From NCBI RefSeq assembly GCF_002140975.2, contig NZ_CP147247.1, positions 3,225,001 through 3,289,000 on the forward strand: a DNA stretch of 64,000 nt, read 5' to 3'. The position numbers and the translations under genes are program-made. The stretch comes from Enterococcus sp. 9E7_DIV0242. GTDB lineage: Bacteria > Bacillota > Bacilli > Lactobacillales > Enterococcaceae. Positions 54,801 through 63,730 of the stretch are shown piece after piece. How positions within the stretch are numbered: the stretch's first letter is position 1; each line of letters starts with the position of its first letter. Under the pieces are notes generated by a model. That model had not been told where the DNA came from. It saw only the letters and a program-made list of their open reading frames with translations, and searched no databases.

Positions 54801-57141
54801 AAATCTTGAGCTATTGAAGGTCACAGATAATGATCAACCACTTGCCGGAGCAGTCTTTGAACTGCAAAATGAGGCTGGTGAACGAGTTGCTGGCCCAGTT
54901 CGTTCTGATGATCAGGGCAAGATACTATTTGAAAACATCACCAAGGGAACCTATTATCTAGTAGAAACCCAGACACCTAACGGGTATCAAGGCACTGAAA
55001 AAATGCAGCTAGTTGTTGATTATGATGACCAAGGGCAATTGGTCGTCACTAAGCCTGAAGCTTGGGATGGAAAAATTATTAATAAACAGATGACAGATTT
55101 CACTTTTGAAAAGCAGAATGAAGAAGGACAACCTCTTAGAGGTGCCGTGTTTGAACTACAGGATTCAGATGGAACGACACAGTATGGGCCAGTTGTTTCA
55201 GACCGTCAAGGGAAGGTGACTTTTACAGGAGTCACCCAAGGGACCTATCAGTTGGTAGAAACGGGTGGCCCTGAAAATTACTATTTGGCAGATCCGATTT
55301 CGGTAGTTATCGGTTACGATGCAAACAATCAGCTGACAGTATTACAACCAACTGACTGGCAGGAAATCGTTGTAAACAAGGCCAAACGTTCGGATTTTTC
55401 TTTTACCAAAATAGGTGAAAATAATCAACCGCTTGCCGGAGCAGTTTTCGAACTGCGAGATGGTCAGGGAAATCTTGTTCAAGGACCAAAAACGTCCGAT
55501 ACTTCCGGAAAAGTGACCTTTGAAGGAATAGCAGTTGGTACGTATTATTTAGTAGAAACAAAGGCACCAGATGGCTATGAGACAATTGATCCTGTGAAAG
55601 TAGTTGTGGATCTTGATGGATCTGGTCAGCCGACAATTACGCAACCGTCTGGCTGGAATGATAACTATCAAGTAAAAAATACGCAGTTACGAACAGATTT
55701 TATTTTCACAAAAGTAGACTATCTGGGAGACCCGCTTGCCGGAGCAGAATTTGAATTGCGAGATACAGCCGGAAATCTTGTTCAAGGACCAGTAACGACG
55801 ACTGATGACGGAAAAGTAATTTTTACCGGATTGACGGTAGGCGAGTATCAGTTGATTGAGACAAAGGCACCAGACGGCTATCTCCAAAGAGAACCGATCC
55901 CGATTTCTGTTTATGTAGATGATAACGGCCGACTCGTAGCTACGCCTGATTTAGGCGATTATAACGAACTTTGGGATGGCAAAATATATAACATGCCTGA
56001 TGTAGAAGAACCAAAACCCAACACCGAATTTCCATTTATCAAAATGGGTGAGACGGCCCAAGGGAATATTCCTCTACAAGGGGTAAAATTTGAGTTGACT
56101 TCTTTATATGGTGGTCCGTCTTATCAAGCCGTTTCAGATGAGAGTGGAAAAGTTAATTTTACTGGTGTGACTGCCGGATTTTATGCCTTGAGAGAAATAG
56201 AATATCCAGATGGGTATGTTCCGAATGCACCAATTCCAGTGCGGGTTTATTGGGATATCCATGGATTTTTACATGTAGAGTATCCGGAAGAGGAATTTGA
56301 GAAGAATGAAAATGGGCTGCCGATCATAGTGAATAGACAGGCCACAGCGTTACGATTGACTAAGACGGACGAGCAGGACCGTCCATTAGCAGGCGCGGTG
56401 TTTGAGCTTCGAAATGCGGCTGGTGAGGTAGTTGGTAGTGCTCAGACATCTGATGAGCAAGGGAATTTGGTGTTTACAGATGTGCAAGCTGGAACGTATC
56501 GTTTGATAGAGACGAAGGCTCCAGATGGATTCACATCAATAGATCCAATAGAAATCACTGTTGCTTATGATGCTGAAGGACAGCTCGTAGTCACAAAACC
56601 AGAGGCTTGGGATGGTAAAATTGTGAATAGACAAGTAATCGATTTGCCGATCACGAAGGTCAATGAGACCGGCGAAGTACTGTCAGGCGCGGTGTTTGAA
56701 TTGAGAGATACGGCGGATCGAGTACTCCAAGGACCAGTAACAACAGATTACGAAGGGCAAGCGCTGTTCACTAAGTTAGGAAAAGGCACCTATTACTTGG
56801 TAGAAACAGAAGCACCAACTGGTTATCAGCTATTGAAGGAACCTGTAGAAGTAGTGATCGATTACAATGAAGCAGGGGATCTTGCGGTGATATCTCCAAC
56901 AGACTGGACGGGTGATATCATCAATACAAAAGATAGTGAGACACCACCGCCACCAGGTTCTTCAGAGGAACCGGGCAATTCCGGTGGGACGCCTAGTGAT
57001 TCAGGCTCAGGTACAGGTAAGAAACCAGGAAAGTTATTGAATGCCGGAGAGCAACGATCTATCTTGTATTCGACCATTGGTTTGTTGCTGCTGCTCCTTA
57101 GTGGCAACTTCTATCTGAAACGCAGACAAAAAAATAGATGA
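51862..57141 (+). CDS. Giant vWA / Cna-B repeat surface adhesin with degenerate sorting motif
   Basis: 1759 residues from the ATG at 51862 (GGGAG 9 bases before). Signal peptide (about 1-33), an N-terminal region, a von Willebrand A domain (about 290-520) with MIDAS DYSSS after LVLVI, one Cna-B domain (about 650-760, LSVTKKWEDDG), nine SpaA-like Cna-B repeats (about 763-1688; starts near 763, 874, 982, 1079, 1178, 1279, 1389, 1497, 1594) with Lys in (F/L)xxTK and Glu in ETKAPDGY for isopeptide bonds, a Pro/Ser/Gly linker, KLLNAGEQ at 1725, a membrane span and a KRRQK tail. Resembles pilus-tip adhesins of the EbpA/RrgA type, but no pilin or sortase genes adjoin. Confidence 0.88.
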   Translation: MKKMYRIPTVAAVLLLFMPFILSVLTVISAYADEENQQLVLDEAGKAKVALTYEEVGDELHWQVSVTKAASEQPRELTVKLGLEQEGLENAVITSSNAQLNDGWIDYHQEATTNEQIDTISFTTPNDVADYTYTFVPELQELTETSELEKIAFEKEQYEVKTMVRANEDEATTDSSVQTTESTARRSETAVPNPLAGMIGQGLLERAVPTTYAFDYASDNGNYLTNGVADGNTYNYAYGQTGEVPFDDEDYVNYEDIAYLKKSVAENAAKQGLFDVTLDVKGNQTENPIDLVLVIDYSSSMTGDKLQNAIKGVSDFLEEIKGSLGENQVKIAIVAYNRYVYSTGGFLTDASQLLSFMSNTAESHTGTFIQKGLYEAESLFNTAGRSNAQKMLIHVGDGSANRAYLEQEDATVYQNNGEIRPLNGYSAATYITDFQTNSSKYYNTSESSDSASILLGKTELANLTLGTAVALKTQGIEMYSVGVNTSSRGEYIAQNLAVNASHYKSIDENLEGLGEALGSVASQIDKTINNGSISDPMGDHILLQKEGETLGANDYQLQGWRKDAAGNWQSAPELTTNVTVSETNGTIQLQGLSLGRDERVTLTYQVRIDTEAADFQADTWYLANGRTTLDPSSNGALLDFPIPSVKAPGVTLSVTKKWEDDGFSAKRPEAIQVIIHREQTVNADSWQESEAIDLSSSENWSKEISEVIPKGATTSSQLPLYNNQGDDFTYSVKEVLVDDSYVSSVVKENHYEFTITNTLRTTDLQFTKRAVDNVPLSGAVFELYDAEGELIDTVTSGSDGIIRFTDLTIGLYTLKEIQAPSGYIALDREIPLEVRVNDSDELEILIDYGDGFTEWLDDALYNLPDVLEPDLKTNFLFTKLGETSGSNIPLENVQFRLTSLLDRGKVIEATSNEKGEVLFNDLTEGVYILEEISTPDGYDPIDPVIIRVYRTQINTLAVAYPEDIFSKDGETISLMNQASLNLELLKVTDNDQPLAGAVFELQNEAGERVAGPVRSDDQGKILFENITKGTYYLVETQTPNGYQGTEKMQLVVDYDDQGQLVVTKPEAWDGKIINKQMTDFTFEKQNEEGQPLRGAVFELQDSDGTTQYGPVVSDRQGKVTFTGVTQGTYQLVETGGPENYYLADPISVVIGYDANNQLTVLQPTDWQEIVVNKAKRSDFSFTKIGENNQPLAGAVFELRDGQGNLVQGPKTSDTSGKVTFEGIAVGTYYLVETKAPDGYETIDPVKVVVDLDGSGQPTITQPSGWNDNYQVKNTQLRTDFIFTKVDYLGDPLAGAEFELRDTAGNLVQGPVTTTDDGKVIFTGLTVGEYQLIETKAPDGYLQREPIPISVYVDDNGRLVATPDLGDYNELWDGKIYNMPDVEEPKPNTEFPFIKMGETAQGNIPLQGVKFELTSLYGGPSYQAVSDESGKVNFTGVTAGFYALREIEYPDGYVPNAPIPVRVYWDIHGFLHVEYPEEEFEKNENGLPIIVNRQATALRLTKTDEQDRPLAGAVFELRNAAGEVVGSAQTSDEQGNLVFTDVQAGTYRLIETKAPDGFTSIDPIEITVAYDAEGQLVVTKPEAWDGKIVNRQVIDLPITKVNETGEVLSGAVFELRDTADRVLQGPVTTDYEGQALFTKLGKGTYYLVETEAPTGYQLLKEPVEVVIDYNEAGDLAVISPTDWTGDIINTKDSETPPPPGSSEEPGNSGGTPSDSGSGTGKKPGKLLNAGEQRSILYSTIGLLLLLLSGNFYLKRRQKNR

Positions 57142-57202
57142 AGCCTTTCAGAAATAAATAGATTATTGTATAAATAAGAAACTCAGAATTTTAAGAAGAG
57201 CT

Positions 57203-57249
57203 CCGCCACTACGTCTCAGAACCTCGACACGTAGTGGCGGGGTTCTTTG
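57203..57249 (+). terminator. Terminator of the adhesin gene
   Basis: CCGCCACTACGT (57203-57214) / ACGTAGTGGCGG (57229-57240), then GGTTCTTTG. A TATAGTATAAT at 57429-57439 is the likely -10 for the next gene. Nothing else is evident in 57142-57469. Confidence 0.8.
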
Positions 57250-57469
57250 TTACTGAGTTACGGCAAGGCATCTCGATCGGTACTGATCTCGATAGAAGAT
57301 ACCAATTTTTGAATCTATCTACTTACGTCATACAGTATGATCGTAATGAGAATAACACCTTTTTCTACGAGCTGTCTCTTATCTTTTTTTGAATAAACCT
57401 CAAGATTTCACTCTTTTTTCGCAGCTGCTATAGTATAATTTTAGTAAATGATTTTAGGAGTGATAAAGT

Positions 57470-58441
57470 ATGATCAAAGTAGCAATTGTCGGGTACGGGA
57501 ACTTGGGGCGCGGGGTAGAACGCTCATTGAAACAAAATCAGGATATGGAATTAGTGGGTGTGTTTACAAGAAGAGCCCCTGAAAATGTAGCGACTGAAGG
57601 AGCGAAAGCTTATCATATGGATGAGCTGAAGAATAAAACGAAAGAAATCGACGTATGTATTTTATGCGGCGGTTCAGCAACAGACTTGCCGGTACAAACG
57701 CCGGAAGTTACACAACATTTTAATACGGTTGACAGCTTTGATACCCATGCGAAAATCCCTGAGCATTTTTCTAAAGTAGATCAGGCTGCCAAAGAAAATC
57801 AAACAGTGTCTGTTATTTCTACGGGATGGGACCCAGGTCTGTTTAGCTTAAACCGTTTATATGCACAAAGCATTTTACCACAAGGCGAAACCTATACATT
57901 TTGGGGCAAGGGGGTTAGCCAAGGACATTCCGATGCAATTAGAAGAATTGCCGGTGTCGTTGATGCAACACAATATACGATCCCAAATAGTGAAATTATT
58001 GAAAGATTGAAAGCTGGCGAAAAGCTTGAGCTAACAACAAGAGACAAGCATTTTAGGGAGTGCTTCGTTGTAGTGGAAGATGGCGCAGATAAAGAAGCAA
58101 TCAGAACTGAGATTATTTCTATGCCTAACTATTTTGCAGATTATGATACAGAAGTCCATTTCATTTCTTTAGAGGAATTGATTCGTGACCATAAAGCTAT
58201 GCCTCATGGGGGAACGGTTCTGCACACTGGAACGACACATGAGCAAACCAAGCAAGTCATCGAATATACCTTGCAGTTGGACAGCAACCCCGAGTTCACT
58301 GCCAGCGTACTGGTTGCCTATGCTAGAGCTTGTGTTCGATTGGCACAGGAAAAACAGTTTGGTGCGTATACGGTACTTGATATTGCGCCAAAATATTTAT
58401 CACCGGTGGCTGATGAAACGTTGAGAAAAGAACTTTTGTAA
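57470..58441 (+). CDS. ddh: meso-Diaminopimelate D-dehydrogenase
   Basis: 323 residues matching Ddh: VAIVGYGNLGRGVERSL (NADP Rossmann), FTRR (NADP phosphate), CGGSATDLPVQTPEV, NTVDSFDTHAKIPEH, STGWDPGLFSLNRLY, WGKGVSQGHSDAIRRIAGV and PHGGTVLHTG. Catalyses reductive amination of tetrahydrodipicolinate directly to meso-DAP. Single gene with its own promoter and terminator; no other lysine genes nearby. AGGAGTGATAAAGT precedes the ATG. Confidence 0.93.
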   Translation: MIKVAIVGYGNLGRGVERSLKQNQDMELVGVFTRRAPENVATEGAKAYHMDELKNKTKEIDVCILCGGSATDLPVQTPEVTQHFNTVDSFDTHAKIPEHFSKVDQAAKENQTVSVISTGWDPGLFSLNRLYAQSILPQGETYTFWGKGVSQGHSDAIRRIAGVVDATQYTIPNSEIIERLKAGEKLELTTRDKHFRECFVVVEDGADKEAIRTEIISMPNYFADYDTEVHFISLEELIRDHKAMPHGGTVLHTGTTHEQTKQVIEYTLQLDSNPEFTASVLVAYARACVRLAQEKQFGAYTVLDIAPKYLSPVADETLRKELL

Positions 58442-58454
58442 AGAGAAGAACTAG

Positions 58455-58497
58455 AGAGGATGCTAGAGCACGAGCTTCTGACTATCCTCTTTTTTTG
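58455..58497 (+). terminator. Terminator of ddh
   Basis: AGAGGAT / ATCCTCT around a 22-base loop, then TTTTTTT. Confidence 0.75.
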
Positions 58498-58558
58498 CTG
58501 GGGAAAAAAGGATGTGCAAAAATGTTCATTTGATTATAATCAATGTTATGAAAGTGTT

Positions 58559-58684
58559 GAGGAAAACGACTGGATTGTTCTACACTTGTGTAAGGAAAGG
58601 AGGTTTTGTTTAGCTTATTATCATATTTGATAAAGAAAATAAAAAGGATTCTAATTCTGAATACTACGAATTAGAATCCTTTTT
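58559..58684 (+). ncRNA. Possible short transcript with promoter and terminator, no clear ORF
   Basis: TTGAGG, an 18-bp spacer and TACACT (about 58558-58587) look like a promoter. A strong AAAGGAGG at 58596-58603 follows, then a hairpin at 58642-58684. No start codon sits at proper distance from the ribosome site; a TTG two bases away would give a 22-codon frame. The RNA would overlap the secB-like 3' end in antisense. Confidence 0.3.
58641..58684. terminator. Bidirectional terminator
   Basis: AAAAGGATTCTAATTC (58642-58657) / GAATTAGAATCCTTTT (58668-58683). The SecB-like gene's stop codon lies in the loop. Confidence 0.88.
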
Positions 58685-59119
58685 ATTAAAATCATGGAAT
58701 GTAATAGCATCATTTTGCTCCATCAGTTTCACTACATTTATGGTTGGTAGTACATAGGCTGGAAATTTATTAGAACGAAGGGTTAAGTCTGATACTAAAG
58801 ACCGAATGTAAGGATACAAAATAGCGACAGCATTTTGGCTGAGTAAATCATGTAGTTGCTGTACGTCCTTCGGATCATCGGTAACATCAAATTCGAAGAA
58901 TGCTTTCAACTCAATATCAATGACAAAAGGGCAATCGTCGTTGTCGAAGTCACCAATTTCAACGGAAAAAATAACTAGAACCAAATCATCATCGAAGGCA
59001 ATGTCAACCGTGGGAGACAAAGAAACTTCAAGACTTTTTGAGCTTTCGAGATCATAATTAGGGTTTTCCTGATAGATCATCTTATCTACAAAATAATCCG
59101 CAAATTTTATATTAGCCAT
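58664..59119 (-). CDS. SecB-like chaperone (third gene of a putative toxin-antitoxin-chaperone cassette)
   Basis: 151 residues. The central and C-terminal parts read like SecB: alternating beta strands (LVLVIFSVEIGDFDNDDCPFVIDIELKAFFEFD), then VQQLHDLLSQNAVAILYPYIRSLVSDLTLRSNKFPAYVLPTINVVKLME, matching the SecB pattern of an 'A..ILFPY.R..V......G.FP...L.P.NF' region. Firmicutes normally lack the general SecB; solitary SecB-like proteins in such genomes usually accompany toxin-antitoxin pairs. Its ATG overlaps the preceding stop (TAATG), so it is translationally coupled. Terminator at 58641. Confidence 0.75.
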   Translation of the reverse strand: MANIKFADYFVDKMIYQENPNYDLESSKSLEVSLSPTVDIAFDDDLVLVIFSVEIGDFDNDDCPFVIDIELKAFFEFDVTDDPKDVQQLHDLLSQNAVAILYPYIRSLVSDLTLRSNKFPAYVLPTINVVKLMEQNDAITFHDFNKKDSNS

Positions 59120-59424
59120 TACGCCACCAAATCTCTTTCAGGGTCTATAGGGGAAGAAAGATCTTCAAATTTATTTTTGATATATTTTTTTTGTATTTTT
59201 TCAATAGATTTTCTATTTTTACCTAATTCTGGAGAATCAGAATTAATGTATTCCTTATTTTTAAAAGAAGCAGAAGATTTGATAAAGAATACGTGGAGAT
59301 CTTCAGAAAAACTTTCGTATCCATCAGGATATTTTTCCATATACCAATCAGCCAGTTCTTCAATTTTTTCATCAGACAATTCAATAGTTGTCGAATTACA
59401 ATAATCTGCTAAATTAATTCCCAT
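59119..59424 (-). CDS. Small acidic protein, candidate antitoxin
   Basis: 101 residues from the ATG at 59424 (AGAGGTGAG 5-7 bases upstream; longer frame not supported). N-terminal helical, acidic part (GINLADYCNSTTIELSDEKIEELADWYMEKYPDGYESF) and a basic, Lys/Asn-rich C-terminal half (LGKNRKSIEKIQKKYIKNKFEDL). No HTH seen. It lies between an ADP-ribosyltransferase-like gene (37 bp upstream) and the SecB-like gene (1-bp overlap), the position of the antitoxin in toxin-antitoxin-chaperone operons, where the antitoxin's C-terminus commonly needs the chaperone. Family not recognised. Confidence 0.6.
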   Translation of the reverse strand: MGINLADYCNSTTIELSDEKIEELADWYMEKYPDGYESFSEDLHVFFIKSSASFKNKEYINSDSPELGKNRKSIEKIQKKYIKNKFEDLSSPIDPERDLVA

Positions 59425-59461
59425 TAATCTCACCTCTTTAAAATATATACTAACATAGTAT

Positions 59462-60016
59462 TTACGATATTTCACACAAATCTATTTTTTCTGGGTTTCT
59501 TAGACATAATTCCCGACCATTTGGGATATTGGACTGCTTATATCCTTTAAAATCAAATGGAGTATAGGAATCAACAATTATAGCATCAGGACTAAAGTCA
59601 AAAGCCTTAAAAAAAACCTCAAATATCATGCCATCCACTTTTCCACGGTTTTTTGTAGGGTTGTATCTCCTTGAACGAAATTGTTTCATTAGCTTATCCA
59701 TATTCTTTTCCTTAAAATCTAAAAACAAGGCTTGATTTTTTTCTATGTTCATATTGAGTATTTTATCATCAGAGATTTTAGAAACTACTTTTAAAATTGT
59801 TGGTTTTTGGTAGGAAGGTTTAATTGATTTTATATATTTATACGCATTTTTTCTCGGACACTCATTCGGAAAGTTCTCTCTTTGTATAAACATATAAACA
59901 CCTTCCCCTAAATCGCAAGGCAAAGAAGAAGTAGGACGTGCCATTTTAAATCCAGTTTGGAAGATTTCTTTTGATATCTCGTAATCTGTACCATGATAAC
60001 CAATATATTCTTTCAT
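59462..60016 (-). CDS. ADP-ribosyltransferase-fold protein (DUF3990-like), candidate toxin
   Basis: 184 residues from the ATG at 60016 (GAAAGG about 9-10 bases upstream; a TTG at 60022 is an alternative). N-terminal YIGYHGTDYEISKEIF with the His-Gly-Thr of ART folds, then DLGEGVYMFIQ corresponding to the 'D.G.GFY.T' motif (Tyr), and C-terminal NGRELCLRNPEKI with a Glu in the position of the catalytic third residue: an H-Y-E type triad. No signal peptide. First gene of a three-gene unit. AT-rich. Substrate unknown; NAD-dependent modification of a host target is inferred. Confidence 0.68.
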   Translation of the reverse strand: MKEYIGYHGTDYEISKEIFQTGFKMARPTSSLPCDLGEGVYMFIQRENFPNECPRKNAYKYIKSIKPSYQKPTILKVVSKISDDKILNMNIEKNQALFLDFKEKNMDKLMKQFRSRRYNPTKNRGKVDGMIFEVFFKAFDFSPDAIIVDSYTPFDFKGYKQSNIPNGRELCLRNPEKIDLCEIS

Positions 60017-60031
60017 AAGCAACGACCTTTC

Positions 60032-60046
60032 GACTTATTACAAGTC
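60032..60046. promoter_or_regulatory. Palindrome at the start point of the toxin-antitoxin-chaperone operon
   Basis: GACTTATTACAAGTC, 5-bp perfect arms with a 5-base centre, just downstream of the -10 box. A natural site for autoregulation. Confidence 0.5.
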
Positions 60047-60049
60047 AAA

Positions 60050-60078
60050 ATTATACCTGAGTAATTTATTTTATGCAA
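60050..60078 (-). promoter_or_regulatory. Promoter of the toxin-antitoxin-chaperone operon
   Basis: Minus strand: TTGCAT (60078-60073), 17-bp spacer, TATAAT (60055-60050). The remaining gap to map (60079-60402) holds no gene I can support. Confidence 0.75.
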
Positions 60079-60402
60079 TATGAATTTAAAGTGACTGATA
60101 AGATAGATGCATATAGTATAACCAGAATTTACTAAACTTGAGTTCGAATAAAATCCGTTTTTCAGAAATAATAGCTGTAGGGTTAGGCTGGTATTTTATG
60201 AAGAAAAACGGAAAAAAATTTTGCAGATTATTTGTTGTATTATGTAAGAGTGTAAAGTAATATACGCAGAACCCATATAATTTTTTTGAGAGAGGTAAAA
60301 TAACTTAAATATTTACAAACTTCTATCTTTAAAAAAGGTTTATTCTGGCTTATACTTGCCACAGCAAAGAGCGTTTCAATCAACGAAAAGAGGCTATAGA
60401 GG

Positions 60403-61155
60403 ATGATTACATTAAAATCAACAAGAGAAATAGAACAAATGAAGGAATCAGGCGCGGTGCTTGCCGGCATACACAAGCAGCTAAGAGAGGTGATCAAACC
60501 GGGGATCACGACGAATGAAATCGATCAGTTTGTCCATAAAAAAATCGAAGAAGCCGGTGCAGTTGCGGCACAGATCGGTTTTGAAGGGTACGAATATGCG
60601 ACCTGTATCAGCGTGAATGAGGAAATCTGTCACGGCTTTCCTTCAAAGTATCGTTTGAAGTCGGGGGATGTGGTCAAAATAGATTTTTGTGTCGATTTAC
60701 ATGGCGCAATTTCAGACAGCTGTTGGACCTATGCTGTAGGAGAGATTACACCCCAGCATCAAGAATTGATGGTTGTTACTTTGGAAGCCTTGAAGCTTGG
60801 GATCGAACAAGCACAGGTAGGAAAGAGAGTCGGAGATATCGGTCATGCAATTCAGAGCTATGCAGAAGCTAAGGGATATGGTGTGGTCAGAGATTTTATT
60901 GCTCATGGAATCGGTCCGACAATCCATGAGGAACCATTCTTTCCACATTATGGGATTGCCGGAAAAGGTTTGCGTCTAAAAGAAGGCATGACGATCACGA
61001 TCGAGCCGATGATCACGACGGGAACCTGGCGCATGCAGATGGATCCGAACGGCTGGACGGCTCGAACGATCGACGGTGGGTATTGCGCACAGTATGAGCA
61101 TTCGATCGCAATCACGAAGGATGGTCCGGTGATTATGACGGAGCAAGATAGCTAA
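60403..61155 (+). CDS. map: Methionine aminopeptidase, type I
   Basis: 250 residues, typical. Metal ligands Asp/Asp in VVKIDFCVDLHGAISDSCWT, His in FIAHGIGPTIHEEPFFPHYG, Glu in ITIEPM and Glu in YCAQYEHSIAI. Removes N-terminal Met co-translationally. Stands alone here rather than behind adk-secY, so it may be a second copy in the genome. AGAGG precedes the ATG. Confidence 0.95.
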   Translation: MITLKSTREIEQMKESGAVLAGIHKQLREVIKPGITTNEIDQFVHKKIEEAGAVAAQIGFEGYEYATCISVNEEICHGFPSKYRLKSGDVVKIDFCVDLHGAISDSCWTYAVGEITPQHQELMVVTLEALKLGIEQAQVGKRVGDIGHAIQSYAEAKGYGVVRDFIAHGIGPTIHEEPFFPHYGIAGKGLRLKEGMTITIEPMITTGTWRMQMDPNGWTARTIDGGYCAQYEHSIAITKDGPVIMTEQDS

Positions 61156-61194
61156 AAATATAACAAGATACAAGGTCAGATAGACGAGTTAATA

Positions 61195-61237
61195 GGCTTT
61201 GATGCACTCATTTTTGAGAGAATCAAGGCTTTTTTTG
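61195..61237 (+). terminator. Terminator of map
   Basis: GGCTTTGAT..CTC / GAG..ATCAAGGC, then TTTTTTT. Confidence 0.75.
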
Positions 61238-61407
61238 AATGGTCAACGTTATACAATCAGCAAAGAAGGATGGAATCAAGAGAAATGTACTGAGAGAATA
61301 GACGATTGGATAAAATCATGATAGGATTCTATCAAAGCGACCAGTCGATTGATTCGGTCTGTAAAGCAAGAGTCAATTGAACTAATAATAAAAAAGGGGT
61401 TTCTATA

Positions 61408-62130
61408 ATGTCTTTTTTCGGTAAAATCAACTTCAATGAATTGTCAGAAACGGATCGTGCCATCTATCATTTTATGGCCACCAACAGCAGCAAAATTCCT
61501 TACATGAGGGTACGAGATATTGCGAAGGAGTCGCATACTTCCACGTCTTCTGTCATGCGCTTTATTCGAAAAATCGGGTACACCAGCTTTACTGAATTTC
61601 GCAGTCATTTTAAGGCCGAAGAAGCGACTGAAAACAAAGGCTTTGATTATGGAGAAAAGCTTTTATCCAGAGAGCGATTTCCAGAAGATATCGAAGGAAG
61701 GCTTAGAAAGGTTGCCGAAAAGATGGTCACCTGTGAGAATGTTGTCTTTTTCGGGATCGGCTCTTCCGCGGCAATGTGTGAATATGCGGCTAGAAGAGCA
61801 GCGATTGCCGGACTCAACAGTTTTGCTTTAGTGGATCATACCTATCCGTTATTCTCTAAACTGAGAAACACGACGGATAATATGCTGATTACCTTGTCTG
61901 TAACAGGAAAAACAACAGAGATCATAGAAATCAATAATGGCTACCGCAATGCGCTAGACTACACGACAGTTGCAATCACAAGTGATGAGAACAGCCCATT
62001 AGCCAAGATGACGGACTATGTTCTTTCGTATCGGGTAGATGTGGAGCGTTTGGAGCAGCATCAAGATTTAACGAGTCAAATCCCTTGTGTGTATTTGCTC
62101 GAAAAACTGATAGATTTATGCAATGAATAA
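61408..62130 (+). CDS. MurR/RpiR-family transcriptional regulator
   Basis: 240 residues. N-terminal HTH_6 (LSETDRAIYHFMATNSSKIPYMRVRDIAKESHTSTSSVMRFIRKIGYTSFTEFR) and a C-terminal SIS phosphosugar-binding domain (VVFFGIGSSAAMCEYAARRAAIAG, LITLSVTGKTTEIIEI). Followed, after a terminator, by beta-glucosidase genes it may control; the effector would be a phosphorylated sugar. Confidence 0.9.
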   Translation: MSFFGKINFNELSETDRAIYHFMATNSSKIPYMRVRDIAKESHTSTSSVMRFIRKIGYTSFTEFRSHFKAEEATENKGFDYGEKLLSRERFPEDIEGRLRKVAEKMVTCENVVFFGIGSSAAMCEYAARRAAIAGLNSFALVDHTYPLFSKLRNTTDNMLITLSVTGKTTEIIEINNGYRNALDYTTVAITSDENSPLAKMTDYVLSYRVDVERLEQHQDLTSQIPCVYLLEKLIDLCNE

Positions 62131-62139
62131 ATGGACTAG

Positions 62140-62178
62140 AATCACGATGGCACAGCCTGTGCCATCGTGATTCTTTTT
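62140..62178 (+). terminator. Terminator of the rpiR-type gene
   Basis: AATCACGATGGCACA / TGTGCCATCGTGATT with a 3-base loop, then CTTTTTT. Confidence 0.92.
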
Positions 62179-62183
62179 TCTAA

Positions 62184-63719
<1,536 letters not shown>

Positions 63720-63730
63720 GAGCGGATGAT

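Noticed and set aside
53840..56925. Adhesin repeats considered as a CRISPR or DNA tandem array
   Set aside because: They are diverged protein repeats of about 100 codons, not short identical DNA repeats. No CRISPR-like array was seen in the window.
51862..57141. Pilus operon
   Set aside because: Only the vWA/Cna-B adhesin is present; there are no major pilin with a pilin motif and no class C sortase beside it.
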